A stretch of DNA of 64,000 nucleotides from Streptomyces fulvoviolaceus (GCF_000718165.1 NZ_JOEY01000012.1:62001-126000); one strand, 5' to 3'; shown: positions 8,131-16,836, counted from the first letter of the stretch. Numbers and translations: made by a program. The notes: generated by a model not told the origin, from the letters alone.

Positions 8131-8207
8131 GCACGGCCCGGCCGCCGGGCGTCCCCCGACACCCAGCGGCCGTCGACACGTTCCAGCGGTTCGAGGCTCT
8201 CGGTCAC
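8109..8207 (-). CDS. Possible fourth reading frame of the sugar operon, 32 codons (remnant or coupling ORF)
   Basis: The GTG at 8207 overlaps the isomerase stop as GTGA, exactly like the two upstream junctions of this operon. The frame reads MTESLEPLERVDGRWVSG and then ends after 32 residues at 8109, inside the start of the MOSC gene. It looks like the natural beginning of a longer protein that was lost, or a short coupling ORF that hands ribosomes to the MOSC gene. I do not recognise it. Confidence 0.4.
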   Translation of the reverse strand: MTESLEPLERVDGRWVSGDARRPGRAWAARTS

Positions 8208-9037
8208 AGGGTCAGATTCTGCACGAACCTCTGCGCGGTTTCAGCGAGTACCTCCCGCCCGTCCCGCGCCCACAACTCATCGTTGAACAGCTCGACTTCA
8301 ATGGCACCGGTGTATCCGGCCGCCTCCACGTATCCCTGCCACTCCCGCATGTCGATCGAGCCGTCCCCGATCTGACCGCGGCCGTTGAGGACCCCCTCGG
8401 GCAACGGGGTGGTCCAGTCGGCGAGCTGGAAGGTGTGGATACGGCCGCCGGCGCCCGCCCGGGCGATCTGCGCGGGCGCGTTGTCGTCCCACCAGATGTG
8501 GTACGTGTCCACCGTGACGCCGACCTGGTGCGCGGGGAAGCGCTCCGCGAGGTCGAGCGCCTGGGTGAGCGTCGAGACCACGCAGCGGTCGGAGGCGTAC
8601 ATCGGGTGCAGCGGCTCGATGGCCAGCTTCACACCGTGCTGCTCGGCGTACGGGCCCAGCTCCCCCAGCGCGTCCGCGATCCGCTCCCGCGCGCCGTGCA
8701 GGTCCTTCGACCCGGCTGGCAGGCCGCCCGAGACCAGGACCAGCGTGTCGGTGCCCAGCGTCGCCGCCTCGTCGATCGCGCGGCGGTTGTCGTCCAGTGC
8801 GGCCGCGCGTTCGGCCGGGTCGATCGCCGTGAAGAAGCCGCCACGGCAGAGGGTGGTGACGGTCAGACCCGCGCCGCGGATCAGCTTGGCCGTCTCCGCC
8901 ACGCCGTACGACTGGACGGGCTCGCGCCAGAGGCCGACGCCCGGCACGCCCAACTCCAGGCAGGCGTCGACCAGTTCCGGCATCGACAGCTGCTTGACCG
9001 TCATCTGGTTGATGGAGAACCGGGAAAGATCACTCAC
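8204..9037 (-). CDS. Sugar phosphate isomerase/epimerase (xylose-isomerase-like TIM barrel)
   Basis: A 277-residue AP-endonuclease-2/xylose-isomerase-like TIM barrel, as in IolE/IolH or hydroxypyruvate-isomerase type enzymes. Metal-ligand segments are visible: LAIEPLHPMYASDRC (Glu/His), VGVTVDTYHIWWDDN (Asp/His), IHTFQLADWTTPLPEG, GDGSIDMREW and GAIEVELFNDELW (final Glu). The GTG start at 9037 overlaps the preceding stop (GTGA). It acts with the DUF993 protein and the Gfo/Idh oxidoreductase upstream in one operon, so a role in catabolism of a sugar acid or polyol is inferred; the substrate is not determinable. Confidence 0.88.
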   Translation of the reverse strand: MSDLSRFSINQMTVKQLSMPELVDACLELGVPGVGLWREPVQSYGVAETAKLIRGAGLTVTTLCRGGFFTAIDPAERAAALDDNRRAIDEAATLGTDTLVLVSGGLPAGSKDLHGARERIADALGELGPYAEQHGVKLAIEPLHPMYASDRCVVSTLTQALDLAERFPAHQVGVTVDTYHIWWDDNAPAQIARAGAGGRIHTFQLADWTTPLPEGVLNGRGQIGDGSIDMREWQGYVEAAGYTGAIEVELFNDELWARDGREVLAETAQRFVQNLTL

Positions 9038-10188
9038 TGGGCCACTCCGTACAGGGACAGCAGGTTCTTCATCCGCTCCGCCGCCAGCTTCGGGTCCGGG
9101 AACAGACCCAGGCCGTCGGCGAGTTCGTAGGCGCGGGCGAAGTGCGGCAGGGAGCGGGCCGACTGGAGGCCACCCACCATGGTGAAGTGTGACTGGTGGC
9201 CGGCCAGCCAGGCCAGGAACACCACGCCCGTCTTGTAGAAGCGGGTCGGCGTCTGGAAGAGGTGGCGGGACAACTCGACGGTGGGGTCGAGGAGTTCGCG
9301 GAAGCCTTCCGTGTTGCCGGTGTCCAGGACCCGTACCGCCTCGGCCGCCAGCGGGCCCAGCGGGTCGAAGATGCCGAGCAGGGCGTGGCTGAAGCCCTGC
9401 TCGTCGCCCGCGATCAGCTCGGGGTAGTTGAAGTCGTCGCCGGTGTAGCAGCGGACGCCCTGCGGGAGCCGGCGGCGGATGTCGATCTCCCGCTGGGCCT
9501 CCAGCAGCGACACCTTGATGCCGTCGACCTTGTCGGGGTGCGCGGCGATGACTTCGAGGAAGGTGTCGGTCGCCGCGTCGAGGTCGCTCGACCCCCAGTA
9601 GCCCTCCAGCGCCGGGTCGAACATCGGGCCCAGCCAGTGCAGGACGACCGGCTCGGCGGACTGGCGCAGGATGTGGCCGTAGACCTCGATGTAGTCCTCG
9701 GGGCTCTTCGCGGCGGCCGCGAGCGCCCGGGAGGCCATGAGGATGGCCTGCGCGCCGGACTCCTCGACGAGCGCGAGCTGCTCCTCGTACGCCGCCCGGA
9801 CCTCCGCCAGGGACGCCGGGCCGGTGAGCTGGTCGGTGCCCACACCGCAGGCGATGAGGCCGCCGACGGACTTGGCCTCGGCGGCGCTGCGGCGGATCAG
9901 CTCGGCCGCGCCCGCCCAGTCCAGGCCCATGCCGCGCTGGGCGGTGTCCATGGCCTCGGCGACGCCCAGCCCGTGGGACCACAGGTGGCGGCGGAAGGCG
10001 AGGGTGGCGTCCCAGTCGACGGCGGCGGGCGAGTCGGGGGTGGAGTCGGCGTACGGGTCGGCGACGACGTGGGCCGCCGAGTAGACCGTACGGGAGGTGA
10101 ACGGGGTGCCGGGAGTGACGGCGAGGGGTTCGGAGCGGGGCTCGTATGCCCTCAACCCGCCCTTGAAGTCGGGGAGTCGGATGGTCAC
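9034..10188 (-). CDS. DUF993 family, dihydrodipicolinate-synthase-like aldolase
   Basis: A 384-residue protein of the DUF993 family, annotated in actinobacteria as dihydrodipicolinate synthase-like and typically found beside Gfo/Idh dehydrogenases and sugar isomerases. A TIM-barrel pattern is plausible: GLIACGVGTDQL, AQAILMASRALAAAA, PVVLHWLGPMFDPALEGYWG, KVDGIKVSLL (a possible Schiff-base lysine in the IKVS strand) and TGDDFNYPELIAGDEQGFSHALLG. GTG start at 10188 overlapping the upstream stop; its own stop overlaps the next start. The reaction is unproven; retro-aldol cleavage or dehydration of a 2-keto sugar acid is an inference. Confidence 0.85.
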   Translation of the reverse strand: MTIRLPDFKGGLRAYEPRSEPLAVTPGTPFTSRTVYSAAHVVADPYADSTPDSPAAVDWDATLAFRRHLWSHGLGVAEAMDTAQRGMGLDWAGAAELIRRSAAEAKSVGGLIACGVGTDQLTGPASLAEVRAAYEEQLALVEESGAQAILMASRALAAAAKSPEDYIEVYGHILRQSAEPVVLHWLGPMFDPALEGYWGSSDLDAATDTFLEVIAAHPDKVDGIKVSLLEAQREIDIRRRLPQGVRCYTGDDFNYPELIAGDEQGFSHALLGIFDPLGPLAAEAVRVLDTGNTEGFRELLDPTVELSRHLFQTPTRFYKTGVVFLAWLAGHQSHFTMVGGLQSARSLPHFARAYELADGLGLFPDPKLAAERMKNLLSLYGVAQ

Positions 10189-11342
10189 AGCGCGATCTCC
10201 GGTACGTCGAGACGCAGGCCCTCGGCCGAGGACCTCAGGCCGAGCTCGGCGAGCTGGACGCCGCGGGCGCCGGCGAGGAGGTCCCAGTGGTAGGGGGCGT
10301 CGGCGTAGACGTGCTTGAAGAAGAGCTCCCACTGGGCCTTGAAGCCGTTGTCGAACTCGGCGTTGTCGGGCACTTCCTGCCACTGGTCGCGGAAGACCTC
10401 GGTGGCCGGGATGTCGGGGTTCCAGACGGGCTTGGGGGTCGCGGACCGGTGCTGGACACGGCAGTTGCGCAGTCCGGCGACCGCGGAGCCCTCCGTGCCG
10501 TCGACCTGGAACTCGACGAGCTCGTCGCGGTTGACGCGGACGGCCCAGGAGGAGTTGATCTGGGCGATGGCGCCGCCCTCGAGCTCGAAGATGCCGTAGG
10601 CGGCGTCGTCGGCGGTGGCGTCGTAGGGCTTGTCGTTCTCGTCCCAGCGCTGCGGGATGTGGGTGGCGGTGAGGGCCTGGACGGACTTCACGCGGCCGAA
10701 CAGCTCGTGGAGCACGTACTCCCAGTGCGGGAACATGTCGACGACGATGCCGCCGCCGTCCTCGGCACGGTAGTTCCAGGACGGGCGCTGGGCGGTCTGC
10801 CAGTCGCCCTCGAAGACCCAGTAGCCGAACTCGCCGCGGATCGAGAGGATCCGGCCGAAGAAGCCGCCGTCGATGAGGCGCTTCAGCTTGAGCAGGCCCG
10901 GGAGGAAGAGCTTGTCCTGGACGACGCCGTGCTTGATGCCCTTCGCATTGGCCAGGCGGGCGAGCTCCAGGGCACCGTCGAGGCCGGTGGCGGTGGGCTT
11001 CTCCGTGTAGATGTGCTTCCCTGCCGCGATCGCCTTCTTGAGCGCCTCCTCGCGGGCGGAGGTGACCTGGGCGTCGAAGTAGATCTCGACGGTCGGGTCG
11101 GCGAGGACCTCGTCGACGTCCGTCGAGATGTTGTCCAGACGCAGGCCGTGCTGCTCGGCGAGCGCCTTGAGCGCGTGCTCGCGGCGGCCGACCAGGATCG
11201 GCTCCGGCCACAGCACGGTGCCGTCGCCGAGGTCTAGGCCGCCCTGCTCGCGAATGGCCAGGATGGAGCGGACGAGGTGCTGGCGGTAGCCCATGCGCCC
11301 GGTCACACCGTTCATGGCGATACGCACCGTCTTGCGTGTCAC
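10185..11342 (-). CDS. Gfo/Idh/MocA family NAD(P)-dependent oxidoreductase
   Basis: A 385-residue dehydrogenase, first gene of the minus-strand sugar operon. The N-terminal nucleotide-binding region is VRIAMNGVTGRMGYRQHLVRS (GxxGxMG pattern), then YTEKPTATGLDGAL carries the conserved EKP motif with the catalytic lysine near residue 114, followed by the C-terminal alpha/beta sheet domain. It probably oxidises a sugar or polyol carbon to a keto group for the downstream isomerase and aldolase-like enzymes. It is divergent from the LacI regulator with a 271-bp shared promoter region. Confidence 0.9.
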   Translation of the reverse strand: MTRKTVRIAMNGVTGRMGYRQHLVRSILAIREQGGLDLGDGTVLWPEPILVGRREHALKALAEQHGLRLDNISTDVDEVLADPTVEIYFDAQVTSAREEALKKAIAAGKHIYTEKPTATGLDGALELARLANAKGIKHGVVQDKLFLPGLLKLKRLIDGGFFGRILSIRGEFGYWVFEGDWQTAQRPSWNYRAEDGGGIVVDMFPHWEYVLHELFGRVKSVQALTATHIPQRWDENDKPYDATADDAAYGIFELEGGAIAQINSSWAVRVNRDELVEFQVDGTEGSAVAGLRNCRVQHRSATPKPVWNPDIPATEVFRDQWQEVPDNAEFDNGFKAQWELFFKHVYADAPYHWDLLAGARGVQLAELGLRSSAEGLRLDVPEIAL

Positions 11343-11411
11343 GTCGGTCCTTTCGTAGGTGTCGTACGCGGTTGTGCGCGCCGCGCACGCCCCCCACTGA
11401 TGAGCGTTACA

Positions 11412-11423
11412 GCAAGCGCTTTC
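11412..11423. promoter_or_regulatory. Candidate LacI-type operator
   Basis: GCAAGCGCTTTC contains the symmetric core AAGCGCTT (11414-11421), typical of LacI/GalR operators. It lies in the 271-bp gap between the divergent oxidoreductase operon and lacI-type gene, 70 bp before the oxidoreductase start, so autoregulation and operon repression by the adjacent LacI protein are likely. The rest of the gap (11343-11613) shows no gene. Confidence 0.6.
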
Positions 11424-11613
11424 TATCTCTGAAGAAGCTAGCCTCTGACCAGCGGTCTGGACAAGACCGTGACGGGGTTGAGTTGTTCGAGGGGGCGAAC
11501 AACGGAGGGTTGGGGCCTTAAGGTCCTCACGAAACCATTGCCCTGCGCCTGTGCGTGTACAACGTGCGAGTACAACGAGGTACGACTGAGATGCGCGACC
11601 GGAGGACGACGAG

Positions 11614-12660
11614 ATGACGGTGACCCTGGCGGACGTGGCGGCCCGCGCGCAGGTCTCGCCCGCGACGGTGTCGCGCGTGCTGAACGGGAACTACCCCGTG
11701 GCGGCCTCCACCCGCGAGCGGGTGCTGCGGGCCGTGGACGAGCTGGACTACGTACTGAACGGGCCGGCGAGCTCGCTGGCCGCCGCGACGTCGGACCTCG
11801 TCGGGATTCTGGTGAACGACATCGCCGACCCCTTCTTCGGGATCATGGCCGGCGCGATCCAGTCCGAGATCGGCGGGCCGGGCGGGCGCGCGGGCGGCGA
11901 ACGGCTGGGAGTGGTCTGCAACACCGGGGGCTCCCCGGAGCGCGAGCTGACGTATCTGACCCTGCTCCAGCGGCAGCGGGCGGCGGCCGTCGTGCTCACC
12001 GGTGGCGCGATGGAGGACGCCGCGCACCAGGCCGCGATGTCCTCGAAGCTGCGGAAGCTGGCGGACGCGGGGACGCGGGTCGTGCTGTGCGGGCGCCCTC
12101 CGGCGCCGGAGACGGCGGCGATCGCGCTGACCTTCGACAACCGCGGGGGCGGCAAGGAGCTCACCGAGCACCTCATCGGGCTCGGGCACCGGCGGCTCGG
12201 GTACATCGCCGGGCCGGAGGAGCGGACGACGACCCGGCACCGGCTCGAGGGGCACCGGGCCGCGCTGGAGGCGCACGGGATCGCGGAGGACCCGCGCTGG
12301 ACGGTCCACGGCCGTTACGACCGGCGGGCGGGGTACGAGGCCACGCTCGAACTCCTGAGGCGGGATCCGTCGTTGACGGCCGTTGTCGCTGCCAATGACT
12401 CCGTCGCGCTGGGGGCGTGTGCGGCGTTGCGGGACTCGGGGTTGCGGATTCCGGAGGACGTCTCGGTGGCCGGGTTCGACGATCTGCCGTTCAGCATCGA
12501 CGCGGTGCCCGCGCTGACGACGGTGCGGTTGCCGCTCGCCGAGGCGGGGGCTCGGGCCGGTCGCATCGCGATGGGCCGGGAGGAGCCGCCGCCGGGTGGG
12601 ATCGCCACGGTTCGGGGGGAGCTGATGGTGCGGGGGTCTTCTGGGGTGCCGCGAGCTTGA
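11614..12660 (+). CDS. LacI family transcriptional regulator
   Basis: A 348-residue repressor. Residues 4-50 are a classic LacI HTH (TLADVAARAQVSPATVSRVLNG) plus hinge helix region (NGPASSLAAA). The remainder is a periplasmic-binding-protein-like ligand domain with LVGILVNDIADPFFGIMAGAI, VVLCGRPP, VAANDSVALGACAALR and DVSVAGFDDLPFS. Upstream GGACGACGAG fits a ribosome binding site. It is divergent from the three-enzyme sugar operon and most likely controls it through the AAGCGCTT palindrome. The gene end runs into Streptomyces GC-rich repeats. Confidence 0.93.
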   Translation: MTVTLADVAARAQVSPATVSRVLNGNYPVAASTRERVLRAVDELDYVLNGPASSLAAATSDLVGILVNDIADPFFGIMAGAIQSEIGGPGGRAGGERLGVVCNTGGSPERELTYLTLLQRQRAAAVVLTGGAMEDAAHQAAMSSKLRKLADAGTRVVLCGRPPAPETAAIALTFDNRGGGKELTEHLIGLGHRRLGYIAGPEERTTTRHRLEGHRAALEAHGIAEDPRWTVHGRYDRRAGYEATLELLRRDPSLTAVVAANDSVALGACAALRDSGLRIPEDVSVAGFDDLPFSIDAVPALTTVRLPLAEAGARAGRIAMGREEPPPGGIATVRGELMVRGSSGVPRA

Positions 12661-12685
12661 GACCGCGGGTGGGTGGGGGTGCGCG

Positions 12686-12779
12686 TCCCTGGGGCTCCGC
12701 CCCTCGACCCCGCTGGGGCTCCGCCCCAGACCCCCTTCGGCCTGAACGGCCTCGTCCTCAAACGCCGGACGGGCTGAAA
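12686..12779. repeat. Streptomyces GC-rich repeat element between lacI-type gene and dinB-type gene
   Basis: Two copies of GGGGCTCCGCCCC are followed by a CCCCTTCGG word and TCGTCCTCAAACGCCGGACG. The same words build both arms of the large inverted repeat inside the PucR gene (45850-46051). Here the element sits between convergent stops and may act as a bidirectional terminator. The adjacent 12780-12850 is low-complexity CTCACCCG-rich DNA. Confidence 0.75.
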
Positions 12780-12850
12780 GTGCCTGGACCGGCGTCAGAC
12801 CGCCTCACCCGTCTCACTCGCCACACCCGCCTCACCCGCCTCATCTCACC

Positions 12851-13480
12851 TCACCCGCCTCCCTCGCCGCCCGCTCCACCCGGTCCCTGTGCATCCCTCG
12901 CCGCCTGCTCCACCCGGTTCCGGTGCTTCTCCCACCACTCCCCGTCCCCGGGCGCCATGTTGTCGTCGCGCCCTCGCTGCCCCACCGCCCCGTCGATCAG
13001 TTCACGCACGATGTCCGCCTGCCCCGCATGCCGATGTGTCTCGCTGATCATGTGAACGAGGATGCGATGGAGGGTGAGTTCGCTGCGGGGACCCCAGGGG
13101 ACCCGGCCCACCGCGTCCAACGGCAGCGCCTCGATCGTCGCGTCCGAATGGGCACAGGCCCGGCGGTAGTTGCCCACGATCTGCTCCCGCGTCTCGTCGG
13201 GAGTCACCCACAGGTCGGCGTTCGGTTCGGCGGCGCCCGTGATCCACAGAGGCTGCGCCGAGTCGAAGGGGCGGCCGAAGGTTTCGCCGAAGTAGATCGC
13301 CTCGGCACCGGCGAGGTGCTTGACCAGGCCGAGGAGGTTGGTGCCGGTCGGAGTCAGGGGGCGGCGGATGTCGTACTCCGACAGGCCGTCCAGCTTCGAC
13401 AGGGCGACGTTGCGGGCGTCCTGGAGGTAGAGGAGGAGATCCGCCTTGTGTGCGTCGAGATCCGGTGCGGTGGTGGTCAT
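12851..13480 (-). CDS. DinB/DUF664 family protein
   Basis: A 209-residue four-helix-bundle protein of the DinB-like metal-dependent superfamily, which includes thiol transferases for mycothiol or bacillithiol. The metal-ligand histidines are seen in GLVKHLAGAEAIYFGETF (near residue 55) and in HRILVHMISETHRHAGQADIVRELID (HxxxHxxH-like). The ATG at 13480 is the chosen start; the in-frame TTG one codon earlier is unlikely. Exact activity is unknown. It is adjacent to, and in the same direction as, a methyltransferase gene 31 bp upstream. Confidence 0.83.
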   Translation of the reverse strand: MTTTAPDLDAHKADLLLYLQDARNVALSKLDGLSEYDIRRPLTPTGTNLLGLVKHLAGAEAIYFGETFGRPFDSAQPLWITGAAEPNADLWVTPDETREQIVGNYRRACAHSDATIEALPLDAVGRVPWGPRSELTLHRILVHMISETHRHAGQADIVRELIDGAVGQRGRDDNMAPGDGEWWEKHRNRVEQAARDAQGPGGAGGEGGG

Positions 13481-13511
13481 CAAGTCAGTCTTACGGTCGC
13501 TCGATCAATGG

Positions 13512-14207
13512 TCACCGGGTTTTGTCCGCCCCTACGTCCCTCACCGCCCGGAACCCGAACAGCTCCGGAACCCCACCCGCCCCCGCCTCCACCGTCCGTT
13601 CCAGTCGCAGGCCCGCGTCCGTCGCCGCGTTGAGCAGGTCGGCCATCGGGACGTGCCAGGCGCCGACCCTGGCCCGTACGCCGGCCGGGTTGAAGGAGTC
13701 GAAGGTGCGGGTCCGGTCGGCGTACCGCTCGTCCACCACGACCCTCGGCCCGTCGCGCCGGTCGGCGAACGCGCCCACGAAGCACGGGTGCACCCCGAGG
13801 TGCACGAAGCGCCCGCCGGGGGCCAGCACCCGGGCGATCTCCTTCAACACGGCCGCGTAGTCCGGAACATCCGTGCTCGCCAGCACGCACACCGCGGCGG
13901 CCACGCGCCCGTCGGCCAGCGGCAGCGCCGTCGCGTCGGCGGCGACGACCGGCAACCGCCGTACGGCATGCCGCAGTTGACCGCGTGAGAGGTCGACGCC
14001 GATCGGATTCCAGCCCAGTTCCGCCAGCGTGGACGCGTGGGCGCCGGTGCCGCAGCAGACGTCCAGGCAGGTTCCGGCGCCGGGGCCCAGCAGGTCGCCG
14101 AGTGTCGCGTGCACCCGCCGGACGTAGTCGCCGACGCCGTCGGCCGACATGTAGTGCTCGTACCAGTCCGCGTATTTGTCGTAAGCAGCTGTCGCCGATG
14201 TCCCCAT
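13512..14207 (-). CDS. Class I SAM-dependent methyltransferase
   Basis: A 231-residue Methyltransf_11-type enzyme. The SAM motif I is CLDVCCGTGAHASTLAELG (about residues 47-65), motif II region GVDLSRGQL, then VVAADATALPLADGRVAA and the post-motif KEIARVLAPGGRFVHLG. The substrate is not inferable. It is divergent from the DHFR-like gene across 137 bp. Confidence 0.88.
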   Translation of the reverse strand: MGTSATAAYDKYADWYEHYMSADGVGDYVRRVHATLGDLLGPGAGTCLDVCCGTGAHASTLAELGWNPIGVDLSRGQLRHAVRRLPVVAADATALPLADGRVAAAVCVLASTDVPDYAAVLKEIARVLAPGGRFVHLGVHPCFVGAFADRRDGPRVVVDERYADRTRTFDSFNPAGVRARVGAWHVPMADLLNAATDAGLRLERTVEAGAGGVPELFGFRAVRDVGADKTR

Positions 14208-14344
14208 GACGTGATGCTAGGAAAGGCCCCCGCTCCAGTGGCCCGCTGTTCGCCCTCGGCGGCATCTCCCCCTTCCCGCCGATGAGTTCCGCTCCGCACC
14301 CCGGTCCGTAGTGCCGAAACCCACCAGGAACTGGAGAGACTCCC

Positions 14345-14950
14345 ATGCGCATCGTGGTCACCGAGTTCATCAGTCTCGACGGCGTCGTCCAGGCCCCCGG
14401 CGGCCCCCAGGAGGACACCGACGGCGGCTTCGCGCACGGCGGGTGGTCGCACCCGTACTTCGACCCGGAGCTCCTCGGCGCCACCTTCACCGAGGGGCTG
14501 GAGCAGGCCGAGGCGCTGCTGTACGGGCGGCGGACGTATCTGACGATGGCGGGGGCGTGGCCCGAGCGGGCCGGGGATCCCTTCGCCGACCGGCTCAACT
14601 CCCTGAAGAAGTACGTCGTGACGTCCACCCTCGGCGACGACGAGCTGACGTGGCACAACACCACCCGCATCCCCGGCGGGGAGGCCGTCGCCCGGATCCG
14701 CGAGCTGCGGGACTCCGAGGGCGGCGACATCGCGATGATGGGCAGCCCGACCCTCGTCCGGACGCTCATCAGTGAAGGCCTGGTCGACGAGCTCCAGCTC
14801 GTCGTGATGCCGGTGCTGCTCGGCGGCGGGAAGTCGATCTTCCCGACCGACGGCGCCAAGCGGCCGTTCGAGCTGGTCTCCACGGCGGCCGGGAAGACGG
14901 GCGTGCAGGTCTGCGTCTACCGGCCGGCCGCCGAGTCCGCAGAGGGGTAG
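14345..14950 (+). CDS. Dihydrofolate reductase family (RibD C-terminal domain) protein
   Basis: A 201-residue stand-alone RibD_C/DHFR-like fold protein preceded by a GGAGAGA ribosome binding site. Recognisable parts are MRIVVTEFISLDGVVQAPGG, LLYGRRTYLTMAGAWP, KYVVTSTL, GGDIAMMGSPTLVRTLISEGLVDEL and VMPVLLGGGKSIF. Such proteins are common in Streptomyces and are probably NADPH-dependent reductases of unknown substrate. True DHFR or RibD function is unlikely. Confidence 0.88.
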   Translation: MRIVVTEFISLDGVVQAPGGPQEDTDGGFAHGGWSHPYFDPELLGATFTEGLEQAEALLYGRRTYLTMAGAWPERAGDPFADRLNSLKKYVVTSTLGDDELTWHNTTRIPGGEAVARIRELRDSEGGDIAMMGSPTLVRTLISEGLVDELQLVVMPVLLGGGKSIFPTDGAKRPFELVSTAAGKTGVQVCVYRPAAESAEG

Positions 14951-14994
14951 CCCAAGGAGGCGCGGACGTCCTACGCTCGACCCGACGGTATCTC

Positions 14995-15005
14995 TGACTG
15001 AGTCA
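14995..15005. promoter_or_regulatory. Perfect palindrome upstream of the MarR-GNAT gene
   Basis: TGACTGAGTCA at 14995-15005 is a perfect 5-1-5 palindrome in an AT-richer stretch, 47 bp before the start of the MarR-GNAT gene. A MarR autoregulatory site is the natural guess; no proof from sequence alone. Confidence 0.45.
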
Positions 15006-15051
15006 ACTATCTATCGGGTATCGAGCGTCAACCACCGGGGGTCGACGAACC

Positions 15052-15984
15052 ATGACCGTCCAGGACATCCGCGCCTTCAACCGCTTCTACACGAACGTCA
15101 TCGGCGCCCTCGACTACAGCCGCCATCTCTACGCCCCGTACACCCTCACCGAGTCCCGAGTCCTGTACGAACTCGCGCACTCCCCGCGTACCGACGCGGC
15201 CGATCTGCGTGCCGAACTCACCCTGGACGCGGGCTACTTGAGCCGGATCCTCAACAAGTTCGAGCAGGACGGCCTCATCGAGCGCACCCCCTCCCGCCGT
15301 GACCCCCGACGGCGGCGGGTCACCCTCACCGCACGCGGCCGGGAGACCGCCGCCCTGCTCGCGGAACGCGCCGACGAATCCGTCGGCGCCCTGCTCGCCA
15401 CCGTCCCGCCCGCCGAGCGGCCCCGTCTCTCCGAGGCGATGCGGACCGTCCGCACGCTCCTCTCCGACGGCCGCCCTCCACGCCGCGAGGACGTCGTCCT
15501 GCGCGAACCCGGCCCCGGCGACCTCGGCTGGATCGTGGCGCGCAACGCCGCGCTGTACGCCGCCGAGTACGGCTGGAACGCCGACTACGAAGGGCTGGTG
15601 GCGAGGATCGTCGCCGACTTCGCGGAGGACCACGATCCGCACCTGGAGCGGGTGTGGATCGCCGAGCTCGACGGGCGGCCGGTGGGCTGCGTGATGTGCG
15701 TACGGGACGACGCGCCCGCCACCGCCCGGCTGCGGCTGCTGCTCGTCGAGCCCGGCACCCGCGGCCTCGGCATCGGCGACCGGCTGGTCACGGCGGTCAT
15801 CGACTTCGCGCGCGGCGTCGGCTACCGCGACCTCGTCCTGTGGACCAACGACGTCCTGGCCGCCGCCCGCCGCATCTACCAGCGCCACGGCTTCGTCCTC
15901 GTCGCCGAGAAACCCCACCGTTCCTTCGGGAAGGACCTGACCGGCCAGGACTGGCGCCTGGACCTCACCGGAACCGGGGAGTGA
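15052..15984 (+). CDS. MarR-type HTH fused to GNAT N-acetyltransferase
   Basis: A 310-residue two-domain protein. Residues 1-145 are a MarR winged helix (DIRAFNRFYTNVIGALD, VLYELAHSPRTDAADLRAEL, LDAGYLSRILNKFEQDGLI, SRRDPRRRRVTLTARG). Residues about 150-310 are a GNAT domain with the acetyl-CoA loop VEPGTRGLGIGDRLV and IYQRHGFVLVAEKPHRSFG. The architecture is known in actinobacteria. The acetyltransferase half may acetylate the compound or target sensed by the regulator. The next gene, an isomerase, starts 51 bp downstream. Confidence 0.9.
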   Translation: MTVQDIRAFNRFYTNVIGALDYSRHLYAPYTLTESRVLYELAHSPRTDAADLRAELTLDAGYLSRILNKFEQDGLIERTPSRRDPRRRRVTLTARGRETAALLAERADESVGALLATVPPAERPRLSEAMRTVRTLLSDGRPPRREDVVLREPGPGDLGWIVARNAALYAAEYGWNADYEGLVARIVADFAEDHDPHLERVWIAELDGRPVGCVMCVRDDAPATARLRLLLVEPGTRGLGIGDRLVTAVIDFARGVGYRDLVLWTNDVLAAARRIYQRHGFVLVAEKPHRSFGKDLTGQDWRLDLTGTGE

Positions 15985-16035
15985 CGGGCCGCCCGCGCGC
16001 TGGACCTTCGCACACCGGCGAGTGAGAGTAGGACC

Positions 16036-16836
16036 ATGAAACTGGCGTTCTCCACCCTCGGCGTGCCCGGCCTCCCCCTCACCGATGTGCTGCGGCTCGC
16101 GACCACGCACGGCTATCACGGCGTAGAACTGCGCGCGCATCCGGAGGAGCCCGTGCACCCCGGCATCGGGCTCGCCGAACGGGCCGACGCGGTGGCCGAG
16201 TTCAAGGCGGCGGGGGTGGAGGTCCTCGGCCTCGCCGGGTACGCGCGCGTGGCCGCGCCGGGGGCCGACGAGCCGGTGGTCGAGGAGATCCACCGCCTGC
16301 TCGACCTGGCCCGTGACCTGGGCGCCGGCTTCGTCCGGGTCTTCCCCGGCGCGTCGAGCGACCAGAGCCGGGAGGAGGCCGACGCCACGGCCGCCCGCCG
16401 CCTCGGTACGGCCGCGGAGTACGCCGGCGACCTCGACGTACGCATCCTCCTCGAGACCCACGACTCGCACCGCACCGGCGCCGACGCGATCCGCATCCTC
16501 GGCCCGGTCGGCCACCGCCAGGTCGGCTCGCTCTGGGACGTCATGCACACCTGGCTGGGCGGCGAGCAGCCCTCCGAGACCTACGCCGCCCTCTCCCCGC
16601 ACCTCGGATACGTCCAGGTCAAGGACATCGCCTCGGCTGAGGACACGACCCCGTTGGCGCTCGGCGCCGGCGTCCTGCCGCTCGCCGAGTGCGTGGAGGT
16701 CCTCTCCCGGCACGGCTGGGACGGCTGGCTGTGCTGGGAGTACGAGAAGCGGTGGTACGAGGCGGCGGCCCCGCTCCCGGACCTGCTGCGCGCGGGGCGC
16801 GAGCACCTCGCCCGGCTGCTGAACGAGTCCGCCTGA
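16036..16836 (+). CDS. Sugar phosphate isomerase/epimerase (TIM barrel)
   Basis: A 266-residue xylose-isomerase-like TIM barrel beginning MKLAFSTLGVPGLPLTDVLRLATTHG. Metal-binding segments are visible: VRILLETHDSHRTGADA (Glu/His), VGSLWDVMHTWLGGEQP (Asp/His), LGYVQVKDIA and DGWLCWEYEKRW (final Glu). It is a paralogue-type relative of the isomerase at 8204-9037 but lies in a different setting, following the MarR-GNAT gene. Substrate unknown; hydroxypyruvate isomerase or inosose-related enzymes are alternatives. Confidence 0.87.
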   Translation: MKLAFSTLGVPGLPLTDVLRLATTHGYHGVELRAHPEEPVHPGIGLAERADAVAEFKAAGVEVLGLAGYARVAAPGADEPVVEEIHRLLDLARDLGAGFVRVFPGASSDQSREEADATAARRLGTAAEYAGDLDVRILLETHDSHRTGADAIRILGPVGHRQVGSLWDVMHTWLGGEQPSETYAALSPHLGYVQVKDIASAEDTTPLALGAGVLPLAECVEVLSRHGWDGWLCWEYEKRWYEAAAPLPDLLRAGREHLARLLNESA

